DNA of 64,000 bases, taken from positions 186,001 through 250,000 of the forward strand of contig NZ_JAUNTO010000001.1 in assembly GCF_030538655.1 (NCBI RefSeq), written 5' to 3'. Both the position numbers and the translations under genes were made by a program. Positions 47,821 through 57,212 of the stretch are shown here, one piece after another. The notes beneath the pieces are model-generated. The model saw nothing but the letters and a program-made list of their open reading frames with translations, made no database searches and was not told the DNA's origin. Numbering within the stretch: position 1 is the first letter of the stretch; each line of letters begins with the position of its first letter. The stretch is from Paracoccus sp. (in: a-proteobacteria) (GTDB lineage: Bacteria > Pseudomonadota > Alphaproteobacteria > Rhodobacterales > Rhodobacteraceae).

Positions 47821-48561
47821 ATGAAACGCCTGATCGCCGCCCTGCTGCTGACCGCCACCCCCGCCATGGCGCTGGACCTGTCCGCCATGACCGATACCGA
47901 AAAAGCCGCCTTTGGGCAGGCCGTACGCGATTACCTGATGGAAAACCCCGAAGTGCTGATCGAATCGATCAACGTTCTGGAACAGCGCCGCGCCGTCGAA
48001 GACGCCCAGAACGACAAGGAACTGGTCGCCGCCAACAGCGCCGATCTGTTCGAGGACGGCCATTCCTGGGTCGGTGGCAACCCCGATGGCAATCTGACCA
48101 TGGTCGCCTTTATCGACTATCGCTGCGGGGTCTGCCGCCGCTTCAACGACGAAATCCACGATGTGACGGAAAAAGACGGCAACATCCGCCTGATCCTGAA
48201 GGAATTCCCGATCCTCGGGCAAGACAGCGACACATCGGCCCGCTTTGCCGTCGCGGTGCAACAGATCGCCGGGGATGATGCCTATGTCAAAGCACATGAC
48301 GCGCTGATGACCCTGCGCGGCCCGGCAACGCTTGACGCACTGAAAGGGCTGGCGGGCGATCTGGGGTTGGAAGCCGACGCGATCATCAACGCCATGAACA
48401 CCGAAGACGTCACCGCCGTGCTGCGATCCAACCGGCAACTGGCCGAACGGATGCGCATCAACGGCACCCCCACCTTCATCATCGGCGACGAGCTGCTGCG
48501 CGGCGTCCCACAGGCCGGGCTGGCGGCGACAGTTGCGGATATTCGCGCGGGGCGGGGGTAA
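47821..48561 (+). CDS. DsbA-family thiol protein, ScsC-like, with CGVC motif
   Basis: A 246-residue exported protein. Signal peptide at residues 1-17 (RLIAALLLTATPAMA), an N-terminal helical segment (FGQAVRDYLMENPEVLIESI) like the ScsC oligomerisation region, and a thioredoxin fold with YRCGVCRRF near residue 101 and cis-Pro NGTPTFIIG near residue 216. CGVC, unlike the CPHC of DsbA, suggests an isomerase or reductase-like redox potential, as in ScsC proteins. It may act with copper stress, but no copper gene is adjacent. AAAGGAAGAC precedes the ATG. A family II repeat follows five bases after the stop. Confidence 0.88.
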   Translation: MKRLIAALLLTATPAMALDLSAMTDTEKAAFGQAVRDYLMENPEVLIESINVLEQRRAVEDAQNDKELVAANSADLFEDGHSWVGGNPDGNLTMVAFIDYRCGVCRRFNDEIHDVTEKDGNIRLILKEFPILGQDSDTSARFAVAVQQIAGDDAYVKAHDALMTLRGPATLDALKGLAGDLGLEADAIINAMNTEDVTAVLRSNRQLAERMRINGTPTFIIGDELLRGVPQAGLAATVADIRAGRG

Positions 48562-48566
48562 GGGGC

Positions 48567-48619
48567 CTCGTCTTTCGTTTAAAAATATCCTCGGGGGTCC
48601 GGGGGTGGAAAACCCCCGG
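48567..48619 (+). repeat. family II repeat after dsbA-like gene
   Basis: Core CTCGTCTTTCGTTTAAAAAT then ATCC, then TCGGGGGTCCGGGGG-TGGAAAA-CCCCCGG, a G/C hairpin (stem CCGGGGG/CCCCCGG). It is the clearest member of the family with C/G hairpin in place of the GGTCC terminator. The rest of the 204-base gap to ispG contains GGGGGC-TTT-GCCCCC and GCCCGGCC/GGCCGGGC hairpins and the family I copy at 48697. Confidence 0.75.
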
Positions 48620-48696
48620 TGCTTCCCACCCCAAGCTGCGCTGCATTCGGCACACAAGAAAGGGGGCTTTGCCCCCCTCAAGCCCGGCCCCGCGCA

Positions 48697-48780
48697 GGCC
48701 GGGCGTTCGGCAGGTCAAAGATCCAGCGGACCTTTTCCTGCTCCGCCTCACCCCGCAGGATATTATCAGACCAAAGATGC
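48697..48780 (-). repeat. family I repeat overlapping the ispG stop codon
   Basis: Read on the minus strand: GCATCTTTGGTCTGATAAT then ATCC, GGGGTGAGGCGGAGCAG, GAAAAGGTCC-GCT-GGATCTTT, then CTGCCGAACGCCCGG. The first 12 bases are the codons GCA TCT TTG GTC and the next three, TGA, are the ispG stop. So the element's core supplies the last four residues of IspG. Order of parts matches the other four copies. Confidence 0.75.
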
Positions 48781-49890
48781 AGCAGCCTTTGCCTCGATGG
48801 CGGCGGCGCGTTCCTCGACTTGGGCGACAATGTGGTCGATCATCTGTTCGTTCGACATTTTATGGCTTTGCCGCCCGGCCAGATAGACCATGCCCGACCC
48901 TGCCCCGCCGCCGGTAAAGCCGATGTCGGTCATCAGCGCCTCGCCGGGGCCATTAACTACGCAGCCGATGATCGACAGGCTGATCGGGGTTTTGATATGT
49001 TCCAGCCGCTGTTCAAGGATTTCGACCGTGCGGATCACGTCAAACCCCTGACGCGCGCAGGACGGGCAAGAGATAATCTGCACCCCGCGCGTGCGCAGGC
49101 CAAGCGATTTCAGGATTTCAAAGCCGACCTTCACCTCTTGCACCGGGTCCGCCGACAGCGACACGCGGATCGTGTCGCCGATGCCTGCCCACAAGAGGCT
49201 GCCAAGGCCGATAGCCGATTTTACCGTGCCACCGACGAATCCGCCCGCCTCGGTGATGCCAAGGTGGATGGGCGCATCTGTCGCCTCGGCCAGTTGCTGA
49301 TAGGCGGCGGCAGACAGGAACACGTCCGACGCTTTGACGCTGATCTTGTATTCGTGAAAATCGTTGTCCTGCAATATCTTGATGTGATCCAGCCCGGATT
49401 CGACCATCGCATCGGGGCAAGGCTCGCCGTATTTTTCCAGCAGATGCTTTTCCAGCGAACCGGCATTCACGCCGATGCGGATCGAACAGCCGTGATCCTT
49501 GGCGGCCTTGATGACCTCGCGCACGCGCGCGGCGTCACCGATATTGCCGGGGTTGATGCGCAGACAGGCCGCGCCCGCCTCGGCCGCCTCGATCGCGCGT
49601 TTATAGTGGAAATGGATGTCGGCCACGATCGGCACCGGGCTTTCGCGGCAGATTTCGCGCAAGGCCCGCGTCGTGTCCTGATCGGGGGCGCTGATGCGCA
49701 CGATGTCCGCCCCCGCATCCGCCGCCGCGATCACCTGCGCCAGTGTGGCGCGCACATCGGTGCCGTCGGTGTTGGTCATGGTCTGCACGCTGATCGGGGC
49801 ATCGCCGCCAACAGGAACATTGCCAACCATGATCTGACGCGACTTGCGCCGTTCGATATTACGCCACGGGCGGATCGGATTATGAGTCAT
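48766..49890 (-). CDS. ispG: 4-hydroxy-3-methylbut-2-enyl-diphosphate synthase (IspG/GcpE)
   Basis: A 374-residue iron-sulfur enzyme of the MEP isoprenoid pathway, which turns MEcPP into HMBPP. Family marks: [16 protein letters not shown] near residue 15, RINPGNIG near residue 112, GITEAGG near residue 205, and the [4Fe-4S] cysteines [10 protein letters not shown] near residue 270 and [13 protein letters not shown] near residue 305. ATG at 49888-49890 has GAAAGG upstream. Twenty-five bases follow thiN. Its extreme C-terminus, ASLV, is encoded by a repeat core, so the tail differs from usual. Confidence 0.95.
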   Translation of the reverse strand: MTHNPIRPWRNIERRKSRQIMVGNVPVGGDAPISVQTMTNTDGTDVRATLAQVIAAADAGADIVRISAPDQDTTRALREICRESPVPIVADIHFHYKRAIEAAEAGAACLRINPGNIGDAARVREVIKAAKDHGCSIRIGVNAGSLEKHLLEKYGEPCPDAMVESGLDHIKILQDNDFHEYKISVKASDVFLSAAAYQQLAEATDAPIHLGITEAGGFVGGTVKSAIGLGSLLWAGIGDTIRVSLSADPVQEVKVGFEILKSLGLRTRGVQIISCPSCARQGFDVIRTVEILEQRLEHIKTPISLSIIGCVVNGPGEALMTDIGFTGGGAGSGMVYLAGRQSHKMSNEQMIDHIVAQVEERAAAIEAKAAASLV

Positions 49891-49915
49891 GGGCGACCTT
49901 TCGCGCTGATGGGCG

Positions 49916-50578
49916 TCAGATAGGGCTTTCCGCCGGGTTCGGCAACAGCGCGGGCAGATGCCGGGCGGGCAGGATGACCAGCAGCGGCCCGGTGCTGCGG
50001 ATATGGACCGGGCCGGTCGCCTGATTCGAGGCGCCGACACGGCCTGCCGGTTCCAGCATCAGCCCGTCGATGGGCCAGCGCAGGCCGGTTGACGAGCCGG
50101 TGACGGGGCCAAGCGGGAACAGCGACACACGGGTGCCGGGCGGCAGATCCAGCCTCAGATCGGGCGGGGCCAGCGTCACAGCATCGGCGGCGGTCAGGAT
50201 CACGCAGGGCGGCTGCGGGTGGCGGGCCAGCACCGTCATCGCGGCCAGCGTATGATCGACGCGTCGCCCGTCAAAGCCGACCGCGATCACAAAGGGCGCG
50301 GCAATCCGCATCAGGCATTTGGCGAAGTCGGTGCTGTCCTGTTCGGCCACGGGATGCTGGTTTGCGGCGGGGATGGCGGCGCGGGCCGCCGAACTGATGC
50401 TGTCGAAATCCCCTATGACGGCTGCGGGCACCAGCCCGGCGGCCAGCGCCGCATCGGCACCGCTGTCGGCGGCAGCGACGACCGGGGCCAGCGCCAGGGC
50501 AGAGGCCAGCGCAGTGCGGTCAACCGTGCCGCCGCCGATCAGCGTGACCCCCTGATCGCTGCGCAGAATCGGTGTCAT
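49916..50578 (-). CDS. thiN: thiamine diphosphokinase
   Basis: A 220-residue cytoplasmic kinase that makes thiamine diphosphate from thiamine and ATP. The N-terminal part has [26 protein letters not shown] near residue 38, and [12 protein letters not shown] near residue 80 (catalytic Asp residues), then [14 protein letters not shown] near residue 102. The C-terminal beta part ([11 protein letters not shown]) binds thiamine. Its ATG overlaps the DUF2842 stop by four bases (ATGA). Confidence 0.9.
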   Translation of the reverse strand: MTPILRSDQGVTLIGGGTVDRTALASALALAPVVAAADSGADAALAAGLVPAAVIGDFDSISSAARAAIPAANQHPVAEQDSTDFAKCLMRIAAPFVIAVGFDGRRVDHTLAAMTVLARHPQPPCVILTAADAVTLAPPDLRLDLPPGTRVSLFPLGPVTGSSTGLRWPIDGLMLEPAGRVGASNQATGPVHIRSTGPLLVILPARHLPALLPNPAESPI

Positions 50579-50790
50579 TCGTCACCACGGCCCACGCCGC
50601 TGAACACCGGCTTCAGCGGGAACACCCAGCCGATGGCCAGCACGATATAGAGCGGCAGTTCCAACCACATCGGCAGATCGCCAAAGCGGTCATACAGCCA
50701 GTTCACCAGCCACCAGGCAAAGATCAGATACAGCGGCAGCCCCACCAGCAGGGCCAGCAGCGACCAGCGTTTGCGTGATTTCAGGTCCAT
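50575..50790 (-). CDS. DUF2842 membrane protein
   Basis: A 71-residue protein with two membrane segments (about residues 9-30 and 42-60, LLALLVGLPLYLIFAWWLV and LELPLYIVLAIGWVFPL). DUF2842 is limited to alphaproteobacteria and has no known role. Three start codons overlap (GTG, ATG, ATG); the last, 50788-50790, has the best spacing from AAGGGG. Both ends overlap neighbours, so it is translated with the flavodoxin-type and thiN genes. Confidence 0.85.
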   Translation of the reverse strand: MDLKSRKRWSLLALLVGLPLYLIFAWWLVNWLYDRFGDLPMWLELPLYIVLAIGWVFPLKPVFSGVGRGDE

Positions 50791-50792
50791 CA

Positions 50793-51389
50793 TCACCCCT
50801 TCGGCCTTGGAATGGTTATCGCCGCCCGTGCCAGACGCGCGCGCCAGCGTGGCAGATTACGCTCGGCCCCGCCCCGACGCACCGGACCGAGATAGAACAA
50901 CCGCAGCGGGCGCAGCCCACAAAAGCCCAGCACCTGCCATTTCAGCCGCCAGCCCAGCGGGTCGAAATAGGCCAGCCGCAGAAACGGTGGCGGCGTGTCC
51001 ATGGTGACGATCACATCGGCGCTGCGCCCGGTCAGCAGCCGGTCCCACCACGGGGCATCCTTGTGATAGCGAAAGGCACGGCCCGGCAGGAACACGCGGG
51101 TGATAAAACCCGACAGCAGCGGTGGTTCGGCCCCCATCCACATCGGAAAGGCCAGCACCAGATGATCGCAAGCCTGTATCTGCGCCCAGGCGGATTCCAG
51201 ATCTGGTTCCAGTTCCTGCACCACCGCATAGCCGCGATGCAGGATCGGGTCAAAGTTCAGATCGCGGATCGCAAGGCGGGTGACTTGCGTGCCTTGTGGC
51301 AGTGCGGCGGCGTAACTGTCCAGCAGATGCGCCGACAGCCGCCCGGCATCGGGATGGCCGTCGATCAGCAGAACCCGCCGCGCCGTCAT
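50793..51389 (-). CDS. NAD(P)H-dependent flavodoxin-fold oxidoreductase
   Basis: A 198-residue flavodoxin_2 protein of the NQO/KefF type. The flavin-binding start is VLLIDGHPDAGRLSAHLLDSY, then the loop LVLAFPMWMGAEPPLLSGFITRVF near residue 97-120. These usually reduce quinones with FMN or FAD. It shares one base (TGATG) with the purA stop. No kef transporter gene is nearby. Physiological substrate unknown. Confidence 0.88.
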   Translation of the reverse strand: MTARRVLLIDGHPDAGRLSAHLLDSYAAALPQGTQVTRLAIRDLNFDPILHRGYAVVQELEPDLESAWAQIQACDHLVLAFPMWMGAEPPLLSGFITRVFLPGRAFRYHKDAPWWDRLLTGRSADVIVTMDTPPPFLRLAYFDPLGWRLKWQVLGFCGLRPLRLFYLGPVRRGGAERNLPRWRARLARAAITIPRPKG

Positions 51390-52681
51390 CAGTCGGCGAA
51401 GGGGTCAGTCACCAGAATCGTGTCGTCACGTTCCGGGCTGGTGGACAGCAGGGCGACCGGGCATTGGATCAGCTCTTCGATCCGGCGCACGTATTTGATC
51501 GCTTCGGCGGGCAGGTCGGCCCATGACCGCGCGCCTGCGGTCGATTCGGACCAGCCGGGCATTTCCTCATAGATCGGAGTCGCCTTGGCTTGTAGCGCCG
51601 CGGCAGTGGGCAGATAGTCATAGGTGACGCCATCGACCTGATAGCCGATGCAGATCTTCAGCGTCTCGAACCCGTCCAGCACGTCCAGTTTCGTCAGCGC
51701 GATGCCGTTCACGCCGCTGATGGCACAGGTCTGGCGGACCAGCACCGCATCGAACCAGCCACAGCGGCGCTTGCGCCCGGTGACGGTGCCGAATTCATGT
51801 CCGCGCTCGCCCAGGCGCTGACCGTCGGCGTCGTGCAGTTCCGTCGGGAAGGGGCCTTCGCCGACGCGGGTGGTATAGGCCTTGACGATGCCCAGCACGA
51901 AACCGATGGCCCCCGGCCCCATGCCGGTGCCACTGGCGGCCATGCCCGACATGGTGGTGGACGAGGTGACGTAAGGATAGGTGCCAAAATCGATATCCAA
52001 GAGCGATCCTTGCGCACCCTCGAACAGGATGCGTTTGCCGGATTTGCGGGCGTCGGCCATGATCTTCCACACCGGCTGCGCGTAGGGCAGCAGTTTCGGC
52101 GCGATTTCCAGCAGTTTGGCGCGCAACGCGGCGCGGTCGATGGGCGTGGCGCCAAGGCCGCTGCGCAGCGCGTCGTGATGCGCCAGCAGCCGGTCAAGCC
52201 GGGCATCCAGCGTATCAGTGTCGCCCAGATCGGCCACGCGGATGGTGCGGCGGCCCACCTTGTCTTCATAAGCCGGGCCGATGCCGCGGCCGGTGGTGCC
52301 GATTTTCGCCTTGCCCGCCGCTTCCTCGCGCAGCTTGTCCAGATCCTGATGCAGCGGCAGAATCAGCGGGGTGTTTTCCGCGATCATCAGGTTGTCGGTG
52401 CTGATGTCCACCCCCTGCCCGGCCAGCTTGTCGATTTCCGCAAACAGCGCCCACGGGTCCAGCACGACACCGTTGCCGATCACCGCCAGCTTGCCCTTGC
52501 GCACAATGCCCGAGGGCAGGAGCGACAGTTTGTAAACCTCGTTGCCGATGACCAGCGTATGGCCGGCATTATGGCCGCCCTGAAAACGGGCGATCACGTC
52601 GGCGCGTTCGGACAGCCAGTCAACGATCTTGCCCTTGCCCTCGTCGCCCCATTGCGCGCCGACAACCACCACATTGGCCAT
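51389..52681 (-). CDS. purA: adenylosuccinate synthetase
   Basis: A 430-residue enzyme that joins IMP and aspartate with GTP, the first step from IMP to AMP. The start [21 protein letters not shown] holds the catalytic P-loop and Asp, then [10 protein letters not shown] near residue 34, [15 protein letters not shown] near residue 125 and [16 protein letters not shown] near residue 295. It leads a five-gene set whose next members overlap or nearly touch. The 193 bases upstream, to the divergent cyclase gene, carry a family III motif. Confidence 0.97.
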   Translation of the reverse strand: MANVVVVGAQWGDEGKGKIVDWLSERADVIARFQGGHNAGHTLVIGNEVYKLSLLPSGIVRKGKLAVIGNGVVLDPWALFAEIDKLAGQGVDISTDNLMIAENTPLILPLHQDLDKLREEAAGKAKIGTTGRGIGPAYEDKVGRRTIRVADLGDTDTLDARLDRLLAHHDALRSGLGATPIDRAALRAKLLEIAPKLLPYAQPVWKIMADARKSGKRILFEGAQGSLLDIDFGTYPYVTSSTTMSGMAASGTGMGPGAIGFVLGIVKAYTTRVGEGPFPTELHDADGQRLGERGHEFGTVTGRKRRCGWFDAVLVRQTCAISGVNGIALTKLDVLDGFETLKICIGYQVDGVTYDYLPTAAALQAKATPIYEEMPGWSESTAGARSWADLPAEAIKYVRRIEELIQCPVALLSTSPERDDTILVTDPFAD

Positions 52682-52775
52682 AATCTGATCCCTTTCGGTT
52701 CTGCGATGCCGGTGCATGGTCTAACGGATGCGCGGGGGCGGGGAAAGCAGGGATTTCCGTTTGTCCTGCCCCGCC

Positions 52776-52801
52776 CGCAGATGCGTATTTGGGCAAACAG
52801 C
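52776..52801 (-). repeat. family III motif between purA and the cyclase gene
   Basis: On the minus strand, CTGTTTGCCCAAATACGCAT then CTGCGGG. It matches the motif at 37879 with one indel. Here it sits upstream of two divergent genes, not after a stop, and the following GGGCGGGGCAGG has a partner CCTGC further on. Confidence 0.5.
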
Positions 52802-52874
52802 ACGCGGAGCGGTGATTTTTCTTTGCACGGCAGCGGAATCGGACGCAGCATGGCGACATGAATGGGGGAAAGCG

Positions 52875-53690
52875 ATGTGCAATGCCTGTTTGATCGAATC
52901 GGTGCGTCATGATGCCATGTCGCGGCGGCACCTGCTGATGGGGGCCGCCGCAGCGGGGGCGGCGGCGGTGGCCTTGGGACCAGTCGCGGCGCGACCCGCG
53001 CTGGCGGCGTCATCGGGGCGGGTCGTGGACCTGACCCATGCCTGGGACGAGACGTTCCCGACCTTTGATGGCAAGCCGGGCATCGCCTATGAACCGGACA
53101 AGGTGTTCGACCGCGACGGTTATCAGCTGTGGAAGCTGACGATCTGGGAACATTCAGGCACCCATGTCGATGCGCCGCTGCATTTTTCGTCGGACGGGCT
53201 GTCAGTGGATCAGATCCCGGTGGCGCAGTTGATGTGCCCGCTGTGCATCATCGACATTTCCGCCAAGGCGGCGGACGATCCGAATGCCACCGTCGATGCC
53301 GAAGATGTGGCGGCCTTCACCCGCGATCACGGCGATATTCCGGCCGGGGCACTGGTGGCGATGCGGTCTGGCTGGGCGGGCAAGCTGGGCGACGCGGCCT
53401 ATCGCGGCACGCCCGATGGCACGCTGGCCTTTCCCGGCTTTTCCAAGGCAGCTACTGACCTGCTGGCGGGGATGGATGTGGCGGGGATCGGCGTCGATAC
53501 GCTGTCGCTGGACCCCGGCAACTCGGCCGATTTCGCGGTGCATTATTCGTGGCTGCCTGGCGGGCGTTACGGGATCGAGAATTTGGCCGGGCTGGACGAT
53601 CTGCCCGCGACCGGGGCGACGATCTTTGTCGGCGCGCCCAAGCACAAGCGCGGCACCGGCGGGCCTGCGCGCGTGATGGCGGTGATCTGA
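52875..53690 (+). CDS. cyclase family protein with Tat signal peptide
   Basis: A 271-residue protein. Residues 15-45 are a twin-arginine signal (SRRHLLMGAAAAGAAAVA), so it is exported folded, probably with metal. The cyclase/kynurenine formamidase signature HSGTHVDAPLHF near residue 96 gives the His and Asp metal ligands; DLTHAWDETFPTF precedes it and FPGFS near residue 195 follows. Substrate unknown; an exported amidase or lyase is possible. Ribosome binding site GGGGGAAAG. The next gene starts on its last base (TGATG). Confidence 0.87.
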   Translation: MCNACLIESVRHDAMSRRHLLMGAAAAGAAAVALGPVAARPALAASSGRVVDLTHAWDETFPTFDGKPGIAYEPDKVFDRDGYQLWKLTIWEHSGTHVDAPLHFSSDGLSVDQIPVAQLMCPLCIIDISAKAADDPNATVDAEDVAAFTRDHGDIPAGALVAMRSGWAGKLGDAAYRGTPDGTLAFPGFSKAATDLLAGMDVAGIGVDTLSLDPGNSADFAVHYSWLPGGRYGIENLAGLDDLPATGATIFVGAPKHKRGTGGPARVMAVI

Positions 53691-54106
53691 TGGCCGTTCT
53701 GCCCTTGCTGCGCGATAAGGACGCCAGCCCGCAGGCCCGCGCCACATTCGACGCCATCCGCGCCGCGCGCGGAACGGATTACGTCAACAACTTCTGGCGC
53801 GCTCTGGCCCATGATCCGGCCTTGCTGGCGGCAACCTGGGATCGGCTGTCAGCAGTGATGGCCCCCGGCGCGCTGGACCCGCTGGTCAAGGAGCTGATCT
53901 ATCTGGCGGTGTCAGTGGCGAATGGCTGTGATTACTGCATCCACTCGCACACGGCAGCGGCGCGGGCCAAAGGGATGAGCGATGCGCAGCACGCCGAATT
54001 GCTGGCGGTGATCGCAATGGCCAGCCAGACGAATGCGCTGGCCACCGCGCTGTCGGTGCCGGTGGACGCGCGCTTCCGCGCGCCCGATGGCGATCAGGTC
54101 ACTTGA
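53690..54106 (+). CDS. carboxymuconolactone decarboxylase/AhpD-like protein
   Basis: A 138-residue CMD/AhpD-fold protein. The redox and proton-relay region is NGCDYCIHSHTAAARAKGM near residue 80 (C-x2-C and His), as in alkylhydroperoxidase-like members. It has no export signal while its coupled partner has a Tat signal. It overlaps the cyclase by one base at its start and the convergent 5'-nucleotidase by eight bases at its end. Function could be peroxide defence or a small-molecule enzyme. Confidence 0.86.
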   Translation: MAVLPLLRDKDASPQARATFDAIRAARGTDYVNNFWRALAHDPALLAATWDRLSAVMAPGALDPLVKELIYLAVSVANGCDYCIHSHTAAARAKGMSDAQHAELLAVIAMASQTNALATALSVPVDARFRAPDGDQVT

Positions 54107-55703
54107 CGGTGATGCGCCCGTCGATCACCGGGGTATAACCGCCGTCCTGCACCTGCATATAGGTCGCCAGCACCTCGGCCAGATCGGGGCCGAAGTCATA
54201 GGCATCGGTCGCCCGTTCGGCAAAGACGCGATAACCGTCGCCGCCCTGCCGCATGTAATCGTTGCTGGCCACGCCATATTCCGCATCCGCGTCGATGAGC
54301 GACCACGTGCCGTCACGGCCCCGCACCTGCACATCGCTGATCCGGCTGCCCGCCGGGGCGGCGGGATCGACCGTGTATTTCAGCCCGGCAACCTGCGCGA
54401 AACGGCCCGCACCTTCCTCATACTGGCTGGCGCCGTTTTCCAGTGCGGCGACCACATCGCCCCCCTTCAGCCGAAAGGTCGCCAGCGTGTTCTGGAACGG
54501 CAGGACCGTATAGATTTCACCCATGGTCACAGGCCCTGCGTCGATCGAGGCCCGCAGCCCGCCGCCGTTCTGGATGGCGATCTGCACACCCTGCGCGCGC
54601 ACCCGGTCCAGCATGGCGTCAGCGACCAGATTGCCCATCTCGCATTCACGCTGGCGGCAATTGGCGCGGTCGCCGTCGATGGCTGCCGATGTCTCGGCCA
54701 CGACCCTTTGCCGCAACTCGTCGATGGGGGCAGCCATCTCGGTGATGCGGGCAGCAAGGGTTTCATCCTCGGGGATCGCGTTGTCCAGCAGGATCGGCTG
54801 ACCGCTGGCGCTGGTCAGATTGCCGTCATCGTCAAAAGTCAGGGTCAGGTGGCCAAGATATTTCGAATAGGCATAGGCCGTCGCCACCGGCACATCGCGC
54901 CCGTCCGCGCCCGTGATCATGGTGGGATAGGGGCCTTCGGCGCCCTCCATATCGCCCAGCAGCGTGTGGGAATGGCCGCCGATCACCGCATCCAGCCCCG
55001 GCACCTGCGCCGCAAATTCCTGATCGCGCAGATAGCCGGTATGCGTCAGCGCGATGATCTTGGTCACGCCCTGTTCGGTCAGTTCCTGCACATCGGATTT
55101 CAGGCTGTCCATGTCATCCTGAAAGATCACGTTCGGGCCGGGCGAGGCGGTTTCCGGCGTATCCATCGCAAGGGCCGAGACGATGCCGATCTTTTCACCG
55201 CCGACATCCAGCACGGTGTGACTGCCGATCTTGCCTTTCAGCACATTCGATTGCGACAGGTCGAGGTTGCCGGAAATCACCGGGAATTCCACCCCATCGG
55301 CCAGCACGGCCGCCCCTTCGGGACCGTCATCAAATTCGTGATTGCCCAATGCCATCACGTCAAAGCCGACGGCATTCATGAACTCGACCGTATCGGTCCC
55401 CTTGTAGGTCGTATAGAACAGGCTGCCCTGATACTGATCGCCCGCATCCAGCACGATGACATTGCCGCCCTCGGCCCGGATCTGGTCCCGCAACTGATTG
55501 ACGGCGGTGGCAAGGCGGGCAATCCCGCCGAAACATTCACCCGCCGCGCGCGTTTCAGCGTCGCAGGTGCTGTCGTATTTGTTGATCGGCTCGATCCGGC
55601 TGTGCAGGTCGTTGATATGCAGCACATGCAAAACATATTCGGCCTGCGCATGGCCCGCGAACAGGGCCAGCGCAGCAGTCGTGGCCATAAGGCGGAAGGT
55701 CAT
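54099..55703 (-). CDS. exported 5'-nucleotidase (UshA-type metallophosphatase)
   Basis: A 534-residue protein: signal peptide at residues 1-21 (LMATTAALALFAGHAQA), a metallophosphatase domain at 22-320 with LHINDLHSRIEP, LDAGDQYQGS, MALGNHEFDDG and GGHSHTLLG supplying metal ligands, and a C-terminal 5'-nucleotidase domain (GNLVADAMLDRV through VASNDYMRQGGDGY) that binds the base. It would dephosphorylate nucleotides in the periplasm. The ATG at 55701-55703 follows GAGGAACC. Specificity (nucleotide or UDP-sugar) not shown. Confidence 0.93.
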   Translation of the reverse strand: MTFRLMATTAALALFAGHAQAEYVLHVLHINDLHSRIEPINKYDSTCDAETRAAGECFGGIARLATAVNQLRDQIRAEGGNVIVLDAGDQYQGSLFYTTYKGTDTVEFMNAVGFDVMALGNHEFDDGPEGAAVLADGVEFPVISGNLDLSQSNVLKGKIGSHTVLDVGGEKIGIVSALAMDTPETASPGPNVIFQDDMDSLKSDVQELTEQGVTKIIALTHTGYLRDQEFAAQVPGLDAVIGGHSHTLLGDMEGAEGPYPTMITGADGRDVPVATAYAYSKYLGHLTLTFDDDGNLTSASGQPILLDNAIPEDETLAARITEMAAPIDELRQRVVAETSAAIDGDRANCRQRECEMGNLVADAMLDRVRAQGVQIAIQNGGGLRASIDAGPVTMGEIYTVLPFQNTLATFRLKGGDVVAALENGASQYEEGAGRFAQVAGLKYTVDPAAPAGSRISDVQVRGRDGTWSLIDADAEYGVASNDYMRQGGDGYRVFAERATDAYDFGPDLAEVLATYMQVQDGGYTPVIDGRITVK

Positions 55704-55816
55704 CGGGGTTCCTCGGCTGTCGGTTGGTGATGGCGACAGATTGGCGCAGTCGGGCCATCGGGTCAAACAGGTGATGCGGGGTTGACCTTGGCCGGAATGC
55801 GGCGGCAGATGCGGTT

Positions 55817-56146
55817 ATGCTGATCTACAAGGTTCTTCGCCCGGCTGAATGGGCTGATATGCAAGCCAATGGCCAGACCGCCGGTGCCCCGGTCGATCTG
55901 GCTGATGGATTCGTGCATTTTTCCACCGCTGCCCAGTTGGCCGGCACGCTGAACAAGCATTTCAACGGCGCGGGTGATCTGATGCTGTTGGCCTGCAATG
56001 CCGGTATGGATGGTGTGGTCTGGGAAAAGTCGCGCGGCGGGCAGGATTTTCCGCATCTTTACCGGGCGTTGCGGATGGACGACGTGATCTGGTCGCGCCC
56101 CTTGCCGCAAGGGCCGGACGGCCATGATCCGGGAGAATTGGAATGA
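55817..56146 (+). CDS. DUF952 domain protein
   Basis: A 109-residue DUF952 protein ([39 protein letters not shown]). The fold resembles ADP-ribosyltransferase or glutathione-transferase-linked domains in some descriptions but no activity is known. It overlaps pyrD by four bases (ATGA), an arrangement recalled as common in Rhodobacterales. TTGACC at about 55787 could be a -35 element. Confidence 0.86.
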   Translation: MLIYKVLRPAEWADMQANGQTAGAPVDLADGFVHFSTAAQLAGTLNKHFNGAGDLMLLACNAGMDGVVWEKSRGGQDFPHLYRALRMDDVIWSRPLPQGPDGHDPGELE

Positions 56147-57201
56147 CGATGCTGGAAAAGCTGGGGCTGGCCGCGCTGCACCGCATCGACCCCGAGCGCG
56201 CGCATGATCTGTCGATCAGGGCGCTGTCTATGGGGCTGGTGCCACTGAACGGCGGGCCGGTGACATCAGACCGGCTGGCCGTGCGGGTCGCCGGGCTAAG
56301 CCTGCCGAACCCGGTCGGGCTGGCCGCTGGCTATGACAAGAACGCCCGCGCCGTAGCGGTACTGATGAAGGCAGGATTTGGCTTTGTCGAGCTGGGGGCC
56401 GCCACACCGCGCCCGCAGCCCGGCAACCCCAAGCCGCGCCTGTTCCGGCTGAGCAAGGATCGCGCGATCATCAATCGTTTCGGGTTCAACAACGATGGCG
56501 CGGCAGCGATTGCCGCGCGGATGAAGACGCGCCCTGCGGGGATTCCGGTGGGGCTGAACATCGGCGCGAACAAGGATAGCGTGGATCGCGCCGCGGATTT
56601 TGCCGAAGTGGTGCGGGTGGCGGGGGATGCGGCCGATTTTCTGACGGTGAACGTAAGCAGCCCCAACACCGAAAAGCTGCGGGATTTGCAGGGGGCGGAT
56701 GCCTTGACCGCGCTGTTGGCGGGGGTGATCGCCGCGCGCGATGAATTGGCGGTGCGCCGCCCGGTGTTTGTGAAAATCGCCCCCGATCTGGATGATGCAG
56801 GGATCGCCGACATCGCCGCCGTCGCGCGCGAGGTTGGTGTGGATGGCATCATCGCCACCAATACGACGCTTTCGCGCGAAGGGCTGGACGCCCGCTGGCA
56901 ATCCGAGGCTGGTGGGCTGTCCGGCGCGCCGCTGTTCGACCGCTCGACCCGCGTTCTGGCGCGGCTGTATCGGGAAACAGGGGGAAACGTGCCGCTGATC
57001 GGCGTGGGCGGCATCGCCAGCGCCGATCAGGCATGGGAAAAGCTGCGTGCCGGAGCCAGCGCGGTGCAGATCTATTCAGCACTGATTTATCAGGGGTTTT
57101 CGCTGGCCGCCGATATTGCGCGCGCGCTGAACGACCGGCTGGCGCGCGAAGGGATCACCTTGGCGGAATTGACTGGCAGCGGAGTGGCTGACTGGGGGTA
57201 A
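56143..57201 (+). CDS. pyrD: dihydroorotate dehydrogenase (quinone), class 2
   Basis: A 352-residue FMN enzyme of pyrimidine synthesis, tied to the inner membrane face by an N-terminal amphipathic helix (residues 1-25). Marks: [16 protein letters not shown] near residue 55, NRFGFNNDG near residue 112, [16 protein letters not shown] near residue 165 (catalytic Ser, class 2), KIAPDLDD near residue 210, [11 protein letters not shown] near residue 238 and [25 protein letters not shown] near residue 290. It passes electrons to ubiquinone. Confidence 0.96.
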   Translation: MTMLEKLGLAALHRIDPERAHDLSIRALSMGLVPLNGGPVTSDRLAVRVAGLSLPNPVGLAAGYDKNARAVAVLMKAGFGFVELGAATPRPQPGNPKPRLFRLSKDRAIINRFGFNNDGAAAIAARMKTRPAGIPVGLNIGANKDSVDRAADFAEVVRVAGDAADFLTVNVSSPNTEKLRDLQGADALTALLAGVIAARDELAVRRPVFVKIAPDLDDAGIADIAAVAREVGVDGIIATNTTLSREGLDARWQSEAGGLSGAPLFDRSTRVLARLYRETGGNVPLIGVGGIASADQAWEKLRAGASAVQIYSALIYQGFSLAADIARALNDRLAREGITLAELTGSGVADWG

Positions 57202-57212
57202 GGAATCGCCCA

